This document shows positions 7,999 to 15,795 of a DNA stretch of 44,443 nt, one piece after another (the first letter of the stretch is position 1; each line of letters begins with the position of its first letter). A program made the position numbers and the translations under genes. The notes below the pieces were generated by a model. The model saw only the letters and a program-made list of their open reading frames with translations. It did not search any database and was not told where the DNA came from. The DNA lies in assembly GCA_002394395.1 (NCBI GenBank), contig DGTR01000005.1, positions 1 to 44,443 of the forward strand, in the 5' to 3' direction. Source of the DNA: Bacteroidales bacterium UBA4331 (lineage in GTDB: Bacteria; Bacteroidota; Bacteroidia; Bacteroidales; Paludibacteraceae).

Positions 7999-8832
7999 TT
8001 ATTCATAAAACTTTATCGTTCCTTTCTGTATGGCCTCGTTATAAAGCCGTTCGCGTTCTTTTTGCAGGAACTCCACCTGTCTTGTGTTCAGTACGATCTT
8101 CTCGATCCGCGGACGGGCGTAGTCGATAGGCATCTGCTCGCCCCGCAGCTTCTTGTCCGTCACCTGCAGCAGGTAGGTCTTCACGCTGTCGGCTTTCTCA
8201 ATCTGGTTCTTGGTCTTAAGCAGGCTCTCGAGCTCCGTACGGTCCATCGGGATAGTACCTAACAGGTCCGTCGTGGTTCGCCATCGGTCGTCAAAAAGCT
8301 CATAGCCCGCGGCGTTCTGGTAGGCGTATTTCTCGATGGCGTCCATGTCCTGTTTCGCCATCCAGGCGCGCAGCTTGTCGATCTTCGGCGCGTCGTTCGG
8401 TACAACGACGATCATGCCTCTGACGATGCTCTCGTCCAGGATGAACCGGTCGGGCATCTCCTGGTATATCTGCGCGACGGTACTGTCCGCCACACCTTTG
8501 GGCATCCGCCGCTCGACCAGGTACTCCTCGTAGGCGTGGACGTATAGCGCTTTCCGGTAGTCCTCTACCAGACGCTCTATCTCTTCGTTCTTCCGACCTT
8601 TCGCCTGTCCGTAGATCAACAGGTCCTTCGCCCACTGACTGATATACTGCTGCTCCACGTGGATACTGTCCTCGCCCGTGAGACCCACCGTCAGCGAGTC
8701 CAAGGTAGAGCGATAGAGGTACTGACCGTTGACTTCCGCCACGGAGCCTGCCTGCTGTTTCTTCTCCAATGCCGTACATCCGACAAGCAAAAACCCTGCC
8801 AAAACAACCGAAATGATCTGTTTCATTGTCAT
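7999..8832 (-). CDS. Lipoprotein of the SurA/PpiC gene cluster
   Basis: A 277-residue predicted lipoprotein with an n-region and lipobox MTMKQIISVVLAGFLLVGC (lipidated Cys19). ATG at 8832 or 8826 would both work; the longer frame to 8925 reads across the promoter and is rejected. The mature protein is helical and charged and resembles the N-terminal chaperone part of PpiC/SurA proteins (QYISQWAKDLLIYGQAKG). I see no convincing parvulin core. It heads the minus-strand run and is expressed from the consensus promoter at 8851-8881. A role in outer-membrane protein folding is inferred from its position before surA. Confidence 0.75.
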   Translation of the reverse strand: MTMKQIISVVLAGFLLVGCTALEKKQQAGSVAEVNGQYLYRSTLDSLTVGLTGEDSIHVEQQYISQWAKDLLIYGQAKGRKNEEIERLVEDYRKALYVHAYEEYLVERRMPKGVADSTVAQIYQEMPDRFILDESIVRGMIVVVPNDAPKIDKLRAWMAKQDMDAIEKYAYQNAAGYELFDDRWRTTTDLLGTIPMDRTELESLLKTKNQIEKADSVKTYLLQVTDKKLRGEQMPIDYARPRIEKIVLNTRQVEFLQKERERLYNEAIQKGTIKFYE

Positions 8833-8850
8833 AAAATCATATTTCGGGCG

Positions 8851-8881
8851 CAAAGGTACAAAATTTCTTGCACATACGCAA
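8851..8881 (-). promoter_or_regulatory. Promoter of the lipoprotein-surA-ostA run
   Basis: The minus strand reads TTG (8881-8879), a 20-base spacer and TACCTTTG (8858-8851). It is interleaved with a plus-strand promoter at 8868-8898, so the two polymerases could not occupy it together. Confidence 0.85.
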
Positions 8882-8898
8882 ATTTTTTTGTACTTTTG
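8868..8898 (+). promoter_or_regulatory. Divergent promoter of the small transcript at 8905
   Basis: The plus strand reads TTG (8868-8870), a 20-base spacer and TACTTTTG (8891-8898). It shares the sequence TTGCACATACGCAA with the opposing promoter. Confidence 0.8.
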
Positions 8899-8904
8899 CA
8901 ACCA

Positions 8905-9006
8905 AAACGGAACGATTATGGACAAGATTTCTTAAATTTCCGAAAGATCGCAACCGGCATACTCGCTGAGGTCGATCACTTCGACCCGGTATACTTTTTT
9001 ATTTTA
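8905..9006 (+). ncRNA. Putative ~100-nt small RNA
   Basis: A strong promoter (8868-8898) is followed by only a 5-codon ORF (MDKIS, 8918-8935). A hairpin comes next (GGTCG/CGACC around 8970-8987, enclosed by ACCG/CGGT), followed by a T-rich tract at 8994-9005. Promoter plus terminator without a gene suggests a short regulatory RNA or an attenuated leader whose downstream gene has been lost. No known family was recognised. Confidence 0.45.
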
Positions 9007-9231
9007 GTGTAACAGTACGTAGAGGTCGCGGTCACGTCGCGGTCATATCGCGGTTTTGAGCCGTAAATAGGCCTCAAATAGGCAGTAATTAGGCAGTTAT
9101 AGGGTGGATGTCGGATAACATCCGACCTAATGAACGATGTTTTTGAGGGTGAGCAGATGAGCAGCTCATTATGTAAATATCACACACACGCGTGGGTGTG
9201 TATAGTTTAAGAAAACAACTGCTCATCTGCT
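9007..9231. repeat. Gene-free palindrome-rich stretch
   Basis: No gene is seen here. Contents are three degenerate GTCGCGGTCA units (about 9024-9056), AATAGGC-type repeats (9065-9095), a perfect GTCGGAT/ATCCGAC hairpin (about 9109-9125), and a perfect 14-bp inverted repeat GAGCAGATGAGCAG (9151-9164) with its complement at 9219-9232. The inverted repeat encloses an inner CACACAC/GTGTGT hairpin. It looks like the regulatory leader or edge of a lost mobile element, but I cannot identify the element. Confidence 0.6.
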
Positions 9232-9336
9232 CTATGACCGACCTTCGATGTTTCTGTTGGCATTCACCTCCTCCATGCCTCTTTCTCTAACAATCCATCC
9301 ACGGGTACGGGAGGCTCCTACCATTTCATTTACCAT
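9232..9336 (-). CDS. Possible 34-codon leader ORF
   Basis: ATG at 9336 opens a short frame (MVNEMVGASRTRGWIVRERG...) ending in TAG that abuts the 14-bp inverted repeat at 9219-9232. A near-consensus promoter lies just upstream (9374-9404). The N-terminal codons come from TACCATTT-type microrepeats, so coding is uncertain. The arrangement of promoter, short ORF and large hairpins resembles an attenuator leader, but no gene follows. Confidence 0.2.
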   Translation of the reverse strand: MVNEMVGASRTRGWIVRERGMEEVNANRNIEGRS

Positions 9337-9373
9337 TTACTCATTTACCATGTACGATCTCCAATTCCGACGA

Positions 9374-9404
9374 CAAAGGTACTGCTTTTTTTCGACATGA
9401 GCGA
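9374..9404 (-). promoter_or_regulatory. Near-consensus promoter facing the palindromic stretch
   Basis: The minus strand has TACCTTTG (9381-9374) with TCG instead of TTG at the correct 20-base distance (9404-9402). Transcription would run left through the 34-codon ORF and the 14-bp inverted repeat. Confidence 0.45.
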
Positions 9405-9562
9405 CCACGAAATCGTGGGCGGTTGCTCTACACTGCTCGCGAAATCGAATAAAAAAATGCATTTTTCGCGACCAAGGTCTTGTGTATATCAAAAAAAGTC
9501 GCTTGAAAAAGGTGCGGTACTTGCAGAAAAGTCGTACCAAAAAGGTGTTAAAGTAATAAAAA

Positions 9563-9601
9563 ATAGAACGAGAGGGTGCATTATTGACCATTCCGTTCTA
9601 T
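9563..9601 (-). terminator. Rho-independent terminator of the small HTH-like gene
   Basis: On the minus strand ATAGAACG (9601-9594) pairs perfectly with CGTTCTAT (9570-9563) and is followed by TTTTTTATT. The stop codon of the small gene lies within the stem. Confidence 0.75.
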
Positions 9602-9798
9602 ATGGCTTTCTTGCTGAAAGAATCATAAGTAATCTCCCCTTCCATAAACCGGTAGGCATTCCAGACGGTGCCTTTACTAACGCGAAAAGCCAATGACACT
9701 TGCCATTGGCTTTTCTTCGGATGCTCCAGATGGTACTCATAAATCTCCATCCACTGGGCGTACTTGAGGGGGGAGAGCAGAAATTGATACTTGGTCAT
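9598..9798 (-). CDS. Small helix-turn-helix-like protein, unknown function
   Basis: A 66-residue protein (MTKYQFLLSPLKYAQWMEIY...). I do not recognise the family. The segment QWQVSLAFRVSKGTVWNAYR has the spacing of a helix-turn-helix (helix, SKGT turn, recognition helix), so DNA binding is plausible. ATG at 9798 is preferred because the alternative ATG at 9828 lies directly at the T-run of the upstream terminator. The gene has its own terminator overlapping the stop codon, but no good promoter; it may be expressed by read-through from the giant surface-protein gene. It could also be the remnant of a mobile-element regulator. Confidence 0.45.
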   Translation of the reverse strand: MTKYQFLLSPLKYAQWMEIYEYHLEHPKKSQWQVSLAFRVSKGTVWNAYRFMEGEITYDSFSKKAI

Positions 9799-9834
9799 TG
9801 TTGTAAAATTTAGTTGGTTATTTGACATCAAAAA

Positions 9835-9854
9835 AGGAGCCCCAAAGGACTCCT
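9835..9854 (-). terminator. Terminator of the BspA-like gene
   Basis: On the minus strand AGGAGTCC (9854-9847) and GGGCTCCT (9842-9835) form an 8-bp stem with a 4-base loop, followed by T5. It is a textbook intrinsic terminator about 90 bases after the stop of the giant gene. Confidence 0.85.
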
Positions 9855-9863
9855 TCTGATTGG

Positions 9864-9917
9864 CTAGATATCCTAGACGACCTAGACCGCTACGCTATCC
9901 TAGAAAACCTAGAAAGA
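9864..9917 (+). repeat. CTAG nonamer repeat, copy A
   Basis: Six consecutive 9-bp units, five of them starting CTAG (CTAGATATC, CTAGACGAC, CTAGACCGC, TACGCTATC, CTAGAAAAC, CTAGAAAGA). Related copies lie at 15486-15540 and 17191-17230, and a CTAG-phased nonamer array sits in uvrD at 22804-22848. Confidence 0.8.
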
Positions 9918-9943
9918 CCGGGCTGACGAGGATAGCAGCGCGA

Positions 9944-12900
9944 TTATTTTACCTCTGCGCCTTGCGCGGTATATACCTTGCCATCAGGACGGATGATGTA
10001 GAGGGTGCCGTTATGGAGGATCTTCACGGCTGCCGGAGCGTCCGGACGGGTGAAGGTCTCCTCTATGCCGGTTCCGCCGCCTGGGAAGCGTTCTTCGGTG
10101 CTGTACTGAGCGGTGTAGTCCGCGTCAGCGGTGGCAGCCACGAGAGCCGGATCCCAGCCGATGAAGGTATAGATATACTCGGTATCCATCGGGCGGACGG
10201 GTGTCTCGCCTGCGTATGCCGGCAGGAAGCCCTCGCGGATCTCGCCTTCCTGGAGCACGGAGCCGTTCCAGTCGAGGAAACGGACGGTGTACATCGGCCA
10301 TACCGGGCGGCTGTCCTCCGCGTCGGTCAGGTACTCGATCTTGTCAACGAGCACGATACCGTTGGTGGAAGAGGTGTTGGCGAGGTTCCAGTAAACGCGG
10401 AAGCCGTAGCCTGCTTTCCATACCTGTCCCGCTTCGGGTGCGAGGGTCAGGGTGCAGCCGCCGGCGGCAATCGCCTCGCCCGTGACGGTATAGAGGAGGT
10501 TGGTGCAAGCGAGGTCGGAATAGACTTTCACGCCCCAGTCGTTGCAACTCATGCCGGATTTACCGAACGAGCCGGACGGGAAGGTCACGCGGATTGCCTT
10601 GATCTCGCGTCCGAAAGCATATTGGTTAGCCACATAGACAGGGTTGGCATTGGCGAGCGTAGCGCTCTTGCCGCCGAACTTGGCGTAAGCCCAACCGCCG
10701 TTGTTGTTGGCGCCTCCGAAGACGCTCCAGTCGGTGTCATAGGTCCATGTGTCGTTGTAGCTGGAGTGCTTGGAAGCTGCTTTGGTGAAGTCGCATACAT
10801 AGGAAGCCACGAAGTTATCCACCGCCTCGCCGTCCTCTACGACCGAAGCGAACCACTCTATCCACGGCGATACGTTATAGACGCTGTAGCAGCCCTGCGC
10901 CACATGGAGGGTAGCACCGTTCTCGCCTTCCCACAAGCCCATGAACGCGGAGGAACTCCAGATGTCCATACCGTTCAGTCCTTCGGGTGACGCAGGCGCC
11001 ATCAGATGGACGTTCTTCAGCGTCGTCAGCATGGCGAAGCTGTTCATACCCAGACCTTTGAGGGTAGCCGGCAGGCGTACCTCATTGAGGCTCGTACAGC
11101 CCTCGAAAGCGCGGTCGCCGATGTACCGGATACCCGGACAGAAGTCCACGCGCTCCAGTTGTGTGCAGTTCAGGAAAGCGATCTCGCCCGTGCCGACCAC
11201 GTTGTAGCCGCGGACGGTGGAAGGAATAGTGATCGTGCCGGTAGTGGCAGGGTCGATAGCCGTATGGTTGATGTACTCAACCGAAGGAATGCCGGTGTTC
11301 GGATCCACGGTGATCTTCTGCTCCTCGTCGCCATAGACCTCTACCAACTTGTCATCGGTCTTGATGAGCCGGTAGGTGACGGGCACACCCTCTTTGGTGT
11401 TCTCGGTGAAGAAGATGTCTTCCACCACATTGACGGTCATGCTCACGGACGGAGCGGGATAGGTTGCCGGGTCGCCGTGGTCGTCGTAGTCGTTGGTGTA
11501 GAACGTCATTTCGAACGTGCCGAGTTCGCGCGGGGTGATGGAGAACTCCCCTGTGCGCTGGCCGGACTCCATGTCATAGACAGGCATCACATCCAGAGTC
11601 GCGGGTGTCTCACTTAATGTAACGAACGTGGCGTCCACATAAGCGGTGGAGTTGGCAGGCGTGAGCGATACGCGTACTACGCCCGTCTCGCTCTTCATCA
11701 GCGTCAGCGACTTGCGGTTCACGTCTATGCCGGTAGCGGGGATCATGTCGCCGCCCTGACCGGAATCCCAGACGCTCATCGTACAGCTGCCTTTCTTGTT
11801 CGAACCGTCTTTGGCGGTAGCGGTGATGGTGATTCCTTCGCCGCTTCCGTCAAAGCCCACGATGGTCACCAAACCATTCTGATCGACGGTAGCAATGCCG
11901 GCATCGCTCGTGCTCCATGTCACCTCTTGGTTGGTGGCGTTGGCAGGATAAACGGCAGCCGTCAGTTGGATGGTCTTCGTGCCCAGTTCTTCCGCCGTCA
12001 GCGGTATATTGCGGACATTCGGATCAACAATCACTTTCGTCACTTTGACCGTTCCGGGCTTGCGGGTCGGCAGGTCGGCAACGATATGCGGGAACCAGTT
12101 CCATGCGCTGCTGGCCTGGTATTTGGCGAGTGTGCCGGAGAAATCGACCACATGCAGCGTAGCATCGTTGGCAATCAGCGCCGTTTTGTTGAACGCATTG
12201 GCATTGAGCGCCGGCACGTCTGCGGCGAAGCAATAGACATCCGTCACGTGCGGATAGAGCATTGCGTTCGCGTAGATATGTTTCACGTCGGCGCCAATCT
12301 CCACCGTCTTCACGTTAGCGTAGTTGGCGTACGGGCTGGTGATGTCCGAACCGATCTCCGTGATTCCGTCGGAATAGATGATATTCTCCATGAAGACGGC
12401 ATACTGGTGATGCACCGGCATGACAGCTCCGGTGGTGTAGCAACCTCCTTCGCCCTCGAAACTTAGTGTTCCGTCAGCCTCCAGCAGCCATGTGACCATG
12501 TAGTTGGTGTTCATCAGACCGCCCACAGGCAGCATCGGTTCGCCGTAAGCAGGGTCAGCAAGAATATCCATCTCTTTCCAGATGTCCGCTTTCTTGTAGA
12601 TACGCACGTAGTCCGCCGGCACCCGTACATGGATGTCCGCCAGCGTCACGTTCTCAAACGCGTCGGCACTCAGCGTTGCCGGTGTCGGGGAAGAAGCATA
12701 GATAGTGTCCAGAGAGGTGTTGGCGAACGTCTTGGAGCCGACCGAACGGCAGTCGCTGCCAAGCGATACGACCGAGAGGGCGGAGCAGTCTTTGAACATC
12801 GATCCGCCTATCGTCATAGCCGTTCCTTCCAGTTTGACTGACTCCAATGCCGTGCAGCCGTTGAAAGCGCCGCCGGGCGTATAAGTCGGGTCCAGACCGA

Positions 12901-15400
12901 CCAGTTCCACGCGTTTCAGACCCGTGCAGTTCTTGAACAGAAAATCACGCAACTTGGCGCCGTTTCCGGTAATATTCACTTCCGTCAGCGCGCTACAACC
13001 CTCGAAAGCGTTGTTGTCGATGAACTTAACAGCCGAGAGGTTGATGTTTTTCAGTGCCGTACAGCCCTTGAAGCAGTTCTGCCCGATGCTGTCCACGTTC
13101 TCCAAATTGATGGATTTGAGTTTTGTCAGCCCTTTGAACACCTCGTTGCCGAGTTTGTGCATAGCCGGAGAGAGAACGATCTCCTCCACGTTGGGCAGGT
13201 CGGTCGCGGCAAAGCCCGTCCATGTCAGTTCGGTAGCGCCGCCCATCAGTTCGACGCGTTTGACAGTAGCGTCATTGTAAAATCCGTCAATGTTGCCGGT
13301 CGAAGTCTCCGAGCTGGCAATGAGTGTGCCGTCCTCGTAGATCACCCAGACGCCGTCGTAGTACTGACCGCTGCGGACGATACCGCCGTGCTCACCGATA
13401 TACTCGAACGAGAAGAGGTTCCAGTATTGCGCCGCCAGATATTTGGCAATGTAGTCGTCCGGCACGTCGAGACTAACGGCTTTCTGACCCGTAGCAGCCG
13501 TAGCTCTGCGGGCTGCATATTTGGCTTTAGCTTTGGCAGGCGCGTTGTTGGATACGCGACCGAGACCGACGAAAGTCTGTGCGGTTACCGTAGGCGGTAC
13601 AGCCGCTTTCACTGCCATAGCGTCCATCAGACCGCAATAATTGAAGGCTTTGTTACCGATACTGCTCAGGTCCTTTCCGAATTTCACTTTCTCAAGAGAC
13701 GAGCAGTTCTCAAAGGCTTGGTTGCCGATAGTCTGAACGCCCTCGGCTTCTACCTCCTCTATCTGGTCATTGTTCTTGAAGGCATTTTCGCCAATAGAGG
13801 TAACGGTCGAAGGGATTTCTACAGAGGTAATCTTTGATTCTCCTTCATTCGGAAAACAAAATGCATTCTTACCAATCATGGTAATTCCGCTACCGACAAC
13901 CACTCTGCGGATGTATTTACGGTAGGGATACCAAGGTACACTTTGTGCATTGTCCCAGAAAAGGTTATTCGCAGTACCTTGTATCGTCAACGTACCATCA
14001 CCAGTTAATTGCCAAGACCAATTATTCTGCACAAATTTAACAGGAAAGTTCACAGCTATCACCTGTTCAAATACATTCCATGGTGCTTGTTCGTACTGAG
14101 CAGAATAGTACGGCGGGACATCTATTTTTTTCTGTGTAGATGTCAGCGATTGAAATGCGGTGCTACTGGTTTGCGGGCAGTCGCCGAAAACTTCAACACG
14201 AGCCAACGGCGTGTTCTTAAAGGCGTTGTTACCAATAGATTTGAATCCCAACTCATGATTCTTGTTGCTGACAATGCTGTTAAAACGCACATTTGTCAGA
14301 CCTGAGTTCTCAAACGCACTATTGCCTATTTGTTGAATGCGTGGCATATCAACCATTTTTAGCTGTTGGCAACCATAGAACGCATTTTCACCTATACTGG
14401 TTATATTGTCCAAATGTGCCTCGATACCGGTTGAATTTACAGTATGCAAGGCACTGCAACCACTAAACGTGTTTTTACCAATAGTGGTAGTGTTAATCTC
14501 AGCTGCCGTGATATTGCTTGCTACAGAGTGCCATGGTCTATCCGAAAGATTTGCATAGTCCATATCACGATAAAGATAAAGACTACCAGAGGAATATAAC
14601 CAATATCCCGGTTCTCCGTAGTATAGCTTGAAGTTTTGATTTCCAAGTGACGATGTGTAGGTACCATATTTACTCATCGGAGCAATGTATCTGACAAAAT
14701 AGAGATCATAATATGGAAAATTCTTCACAGTGCTTCCATCCGCCCTGAGGGTGGTTTTAGTATCCGGAACTAATTTTTGATAATTCGTGCTCAAAGTATT
14801 ATTGTTCGGTAACTTGATGTATGAATCCTTTTCCCATAGTCCTGTACAATGTACGAAAACACTATCTCCTACAGAGGTAAGATTGTCTCCTAAAACCACT
14901 TTCCTTAAATTTATGCAGTTCATGAACGCTTGGGTACCAAGAGTCTTCGCATATGTCAAATCTACAGACGAAACTCCTTGAGAAGTGCTGCTCCCTAGGA
15001 GCTCAAAAGCATTCCTTTTTATAACCAGATCGGCATTGCTTCGGTTTTCAAAGATAATTTCTTTCACAAGATCAAGATTGTAAAAAGCCCATTCTCCGAT
15101 TGTTTTTGTGTTATTAGATATGCGTATTGACCTAATCTTTTCGTAATAAGCATCCCACGGAGCAGGAGTAATATCCTTCCGCATAACCTTTGTGGAAACT
15201 GAATTTGCATATACCGCTCCTGCAACGCCCCAACGGCAAACTCTATCCGGCACTGTTACAGCATCAATGTACAGTTCGCCTTGGTCGTTGATCTTCCAAG
15301 TACCGCCATTTTTGAACGTACCGGACGCGAGGTCCTTCGCGTTCATACTTCCTATACCAACTATTAAGCATAGGAGCATTGTAAATAATTTTTGTTTCAT
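9944..15400 (-). CDS. Giant BspA-like leucine-rich-repeat surface protein
   Basis: An 1818-residue secreted protein with a signal peptide (MKQKLFTMLLCLIVGIGSMNA). Repeated LRR_5/BspA units such as TSIGENAFYGCQQLKMVDMP occupy roughly residues 85-430, 490-620, 720-930 and 1390-1460. A Big_2-type Ig domain follows at about 1113-1205 (WSTSDAGIATVDQNGLVTIVG), then another beta-rich domain near 1218-1330. About 1530-1690 is a beta-rich module, 1700-1765 a YTVRFLDWNGSVL repeat of the InlB/Listeria-Bacteroides type, and the last ~30 residues (KILHNGTLYIIRPDGKVY...) resemble a type IX secretion C-terminal signal. BspA relatives bind host proteins and other bacteria; an adhesive role is inferred. It stands alone, with terminator and repeat copies A and B on either side. 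Confidence 0.9.
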   Translation of the reverse strand: MKQKLFTMLLCLIVGIGSMNAKDLASGTFKNGGTWKINDQGELYIDAVTVPDRVCRWGVAGAVYANSVSTKVMRKDITPAPWDAYYEKIRSIRISNNTKTIGEWAFYNLDLVKEIIFENRSNADLVIKRNAFELLGSSTSQGVSSVDLTYAKTLGTQAFMNCINLRKVVLGDNLTSVGDSVFVHCTGLWEKDSYIKLPNNNTLSTNYQKLVPDTKTTLRADGSTVKNFPYYDLYFVRYIAPMSKYGTYTSSLGNQNFKLYYGEPGYWLYSSGSLYLYRDMDYANLSDRPWHSVASNITAAEINTTTIGKNTFSGCSALHTVNSTGIEAHLDNITSIGENAFYGCQQLKMVDMPRIQQIGNSAFENSGLTNVRFNSIVSNKNHELGFKSIGNNAFKNTPLARVEVFGDCPQTSSTAFQSLTSTQKKIDVPPYYSAQYEQAPWNVFEQVIAVNFPVKFVQNNWSWQLTGDGTLTIQGTANNLFWDNAQSVPWYPYRKYIRRVVVGSGITMIGKNAFCFPNEGESKITSVEIPSTVTSIGENAFKNNDQIEEVEAEGVQTIGNQAFENCSSLEKVKFGKDLSSIGNKAFNYCGLMDAMAVKAAVPPTVTAQTFVGLGRVSNNAPAKAKAKYAARRATAATGQKAVSLDVPDDYIAKYLAAQYWNLFSFEYIGEHGGIVRSGQYYDGVWVIYEDGTLIASSETSTGNIDGFYNDATVKRVELMGGATELTWTGFAATDLPNVEEIVLSPAMHKLGNEVFKGLTKLKSINLENVDSIGQNCFKGCTALKNINLSAVKFIDNNAFEGCSALTEVNITGNGAKLRDFLFKNCTGLKRVELVGLDPTYTPGGAFNGCTALESVKLEGTAMTIGGSMFKDCSALSVVSLGSDCRSVGSKTFANTSLDTIYASSPTPATLSADAFENVTLADIHVRVPADYVRIYKKADIWKEMDILADPAYGEPMLPVGGLMNTNYMVTWLLEADGTLSFEGEGGCYTTGAVMPVHHQYAVFMENIIYSDGITEIGSDITSPYANYANVKTVEIGADVKHIYANAMLYPHVTDVYCFAADVPALNANAFNKTALIANDATLHVVDFSGTLAKYQASSAWNWFPHIVADLPTRKPGTVKVTKVIVDPNVRNIPLTAEELGTKTIQLTAAVYPANATNQEVTWSTSDAGIATVDQNGLVTIVGFDGSGEGITITATAKDGSNKKGSCTMSVWDSGQGGDMIPATGIDVNRKSLTLMKSETGVVRVSLTPANSTAYVDATFVTLSETPATLDVMPVYDMESGQRTGEFSITPRELGTFEMTFYTNDYDDHGDPATYPAPSVSMTVNVVEDIFFTENTKEGVPVTYRLIKTDDKLVEVYGDEEQKITVDPNTGIPSVEYINHTAIDPATTGTITIPSTVRGYNVVGTGEIAFLNCTQLERVDFCPGIRYIGDRAFEGCTSLNEVRLPATLKGLGMNSFAMLTTLKNVHLMAPASPEGLNGMDIWSSSAFMGLWEGENGATLHVAQGCYSVYNVSPWIEWFASVVEDGEAVDNFVASYVCDFTKAASKHSSYNDTWTYDTDWSVFGGANNNGGWAYAKFGGKSATLANANPVYVANQYAFGREIKAIRVTFPSGSFGKSGMSCNDWGVKVYSDLACTNLLYTVTGEAIAAGGCTLTLAPEAGQVWKAGYGFRVYWNLANTSSTNGIVLVDKIEYLTDAEDSRPVWPMYTVRFLDWNGSVLQEGEIREGFLPAYAGETPVRPMDTEYIYTFIGWDPALVAATADADYTAQYSTEERFPGGGTGIEETFTRPDAPAAVKILHNGTLYIIRPDGKVYTAQGAEVK

Positions 15401-15580
15401 AAGCTTTGTTGGCGGTTATATCCCATCGCCCCATCGGTTTTAAAGATTGTTTGTTAATATGGTTGGTTAGTTGTTGTTTTTGTTACTAGTTATCCTAGAC
15501 GACTTAGACTACGCTATCCCAGATAAACCAGGCGAGCATACAAAAATATAATGACACATAAAAGGATATACGTAATGTAT
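15401..15580. other. Leader region of the BspA-like gene
   Basis: This 180-base AT-rich stretch holds CTAG repeat copy B and, on the minus strand, a TATTTTTG -7 box (15548-15541) without a matching TTG at -33. If used, it would give a leader of about 135 nt. A poly-purine/pyrimidine stretch at 15450-15485 (TTG-rich on the plus strand) precedes the start codon. No gene is seen. Confidence 0.4.
15486..15540 (+). repeat. CTAG nonamer repeat, copy B
   Basis: Aligns with copy A over CTAGTTATC, CTAGACGAC, TTAGAC and TACGCTATC, with a 3-bp deletion. It aligns with copy C over about 31 bases ending AACCAGGCGAGCATA, with one mismatch. Same orientation as both. Confidence 0.85.
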
Positions 15581-15632
15581 ACCCTTCTAGGCGGAGGCCG
15601 CTCTTCCCGCTTCAACGGGACGACGCTCCGGG
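15581..15632 (+). repeat. REP-like palindromic repeat, copy 2
   Basis: Inverted copy of the 4128-4178 element: the reverse complement gives CCCGGAGCGTC, a TCCCG/CGGGA hairpin, GCGGCCTCCGCCTAG and AGGGT. It sits between the divergent BspA-like and ATPase genes. Confidence 0.85.
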
Positions 15633-15638
15633 ATTACC

Positions 15639-15737
15639 AAATTTTGCGGACACGGAACATTTCCGAAAAATAAATTTTGCGCTCAGGGAACATTTTTCAA
15701 AAATAAATTTTGCGCTCAGGGAACATTTTTTATTAAA
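15639..15737 (+). repeat. Three tandem 33-bp repeats upstream of the ATPase gene
   Basis: Units start at 15639, 15672 and 15705. Each opens AAATTTTGCG and contains GGAACATTT; the first differs (GGACAC for GCTCAG, and TTCCG for TTTCA). They end immediately before the -33 box of the ATPase promoter, a position expected for operator sites. Confidence 0.9.
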
Positions 15738-15741
15738 ATAT

Positions 15742-15772
15742 TTGCATATATCATTTATTTTTACTACTTTTG
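15742..15772 (+). promoter_or_regulatory. Promoter of ATPase 1
   Basis: TTG (15742-15744), a 20-base spacer and TACTTTTG (15765-15772). The start codon at 15796 follows about 17 bases after the expected transcription start. This excludes the upstream in-frame start at 15742. Confidence 0.85.
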
Positions 15773-15795
15773 CAGCAAATTTAAAGAAAGATTCT

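Noticed and set aside
15639..15737. CRISPR array
   Set aside because: The three 33-bp units are directly adjacent with no spacers, and no cas genes are present.
15742..15795. Longer N-terminus for ATPase 1
   Set aside because: The extra 18 codons overlap the -33/-7 promoter elements and the transcription start, so they cannot be translated from that promoter.
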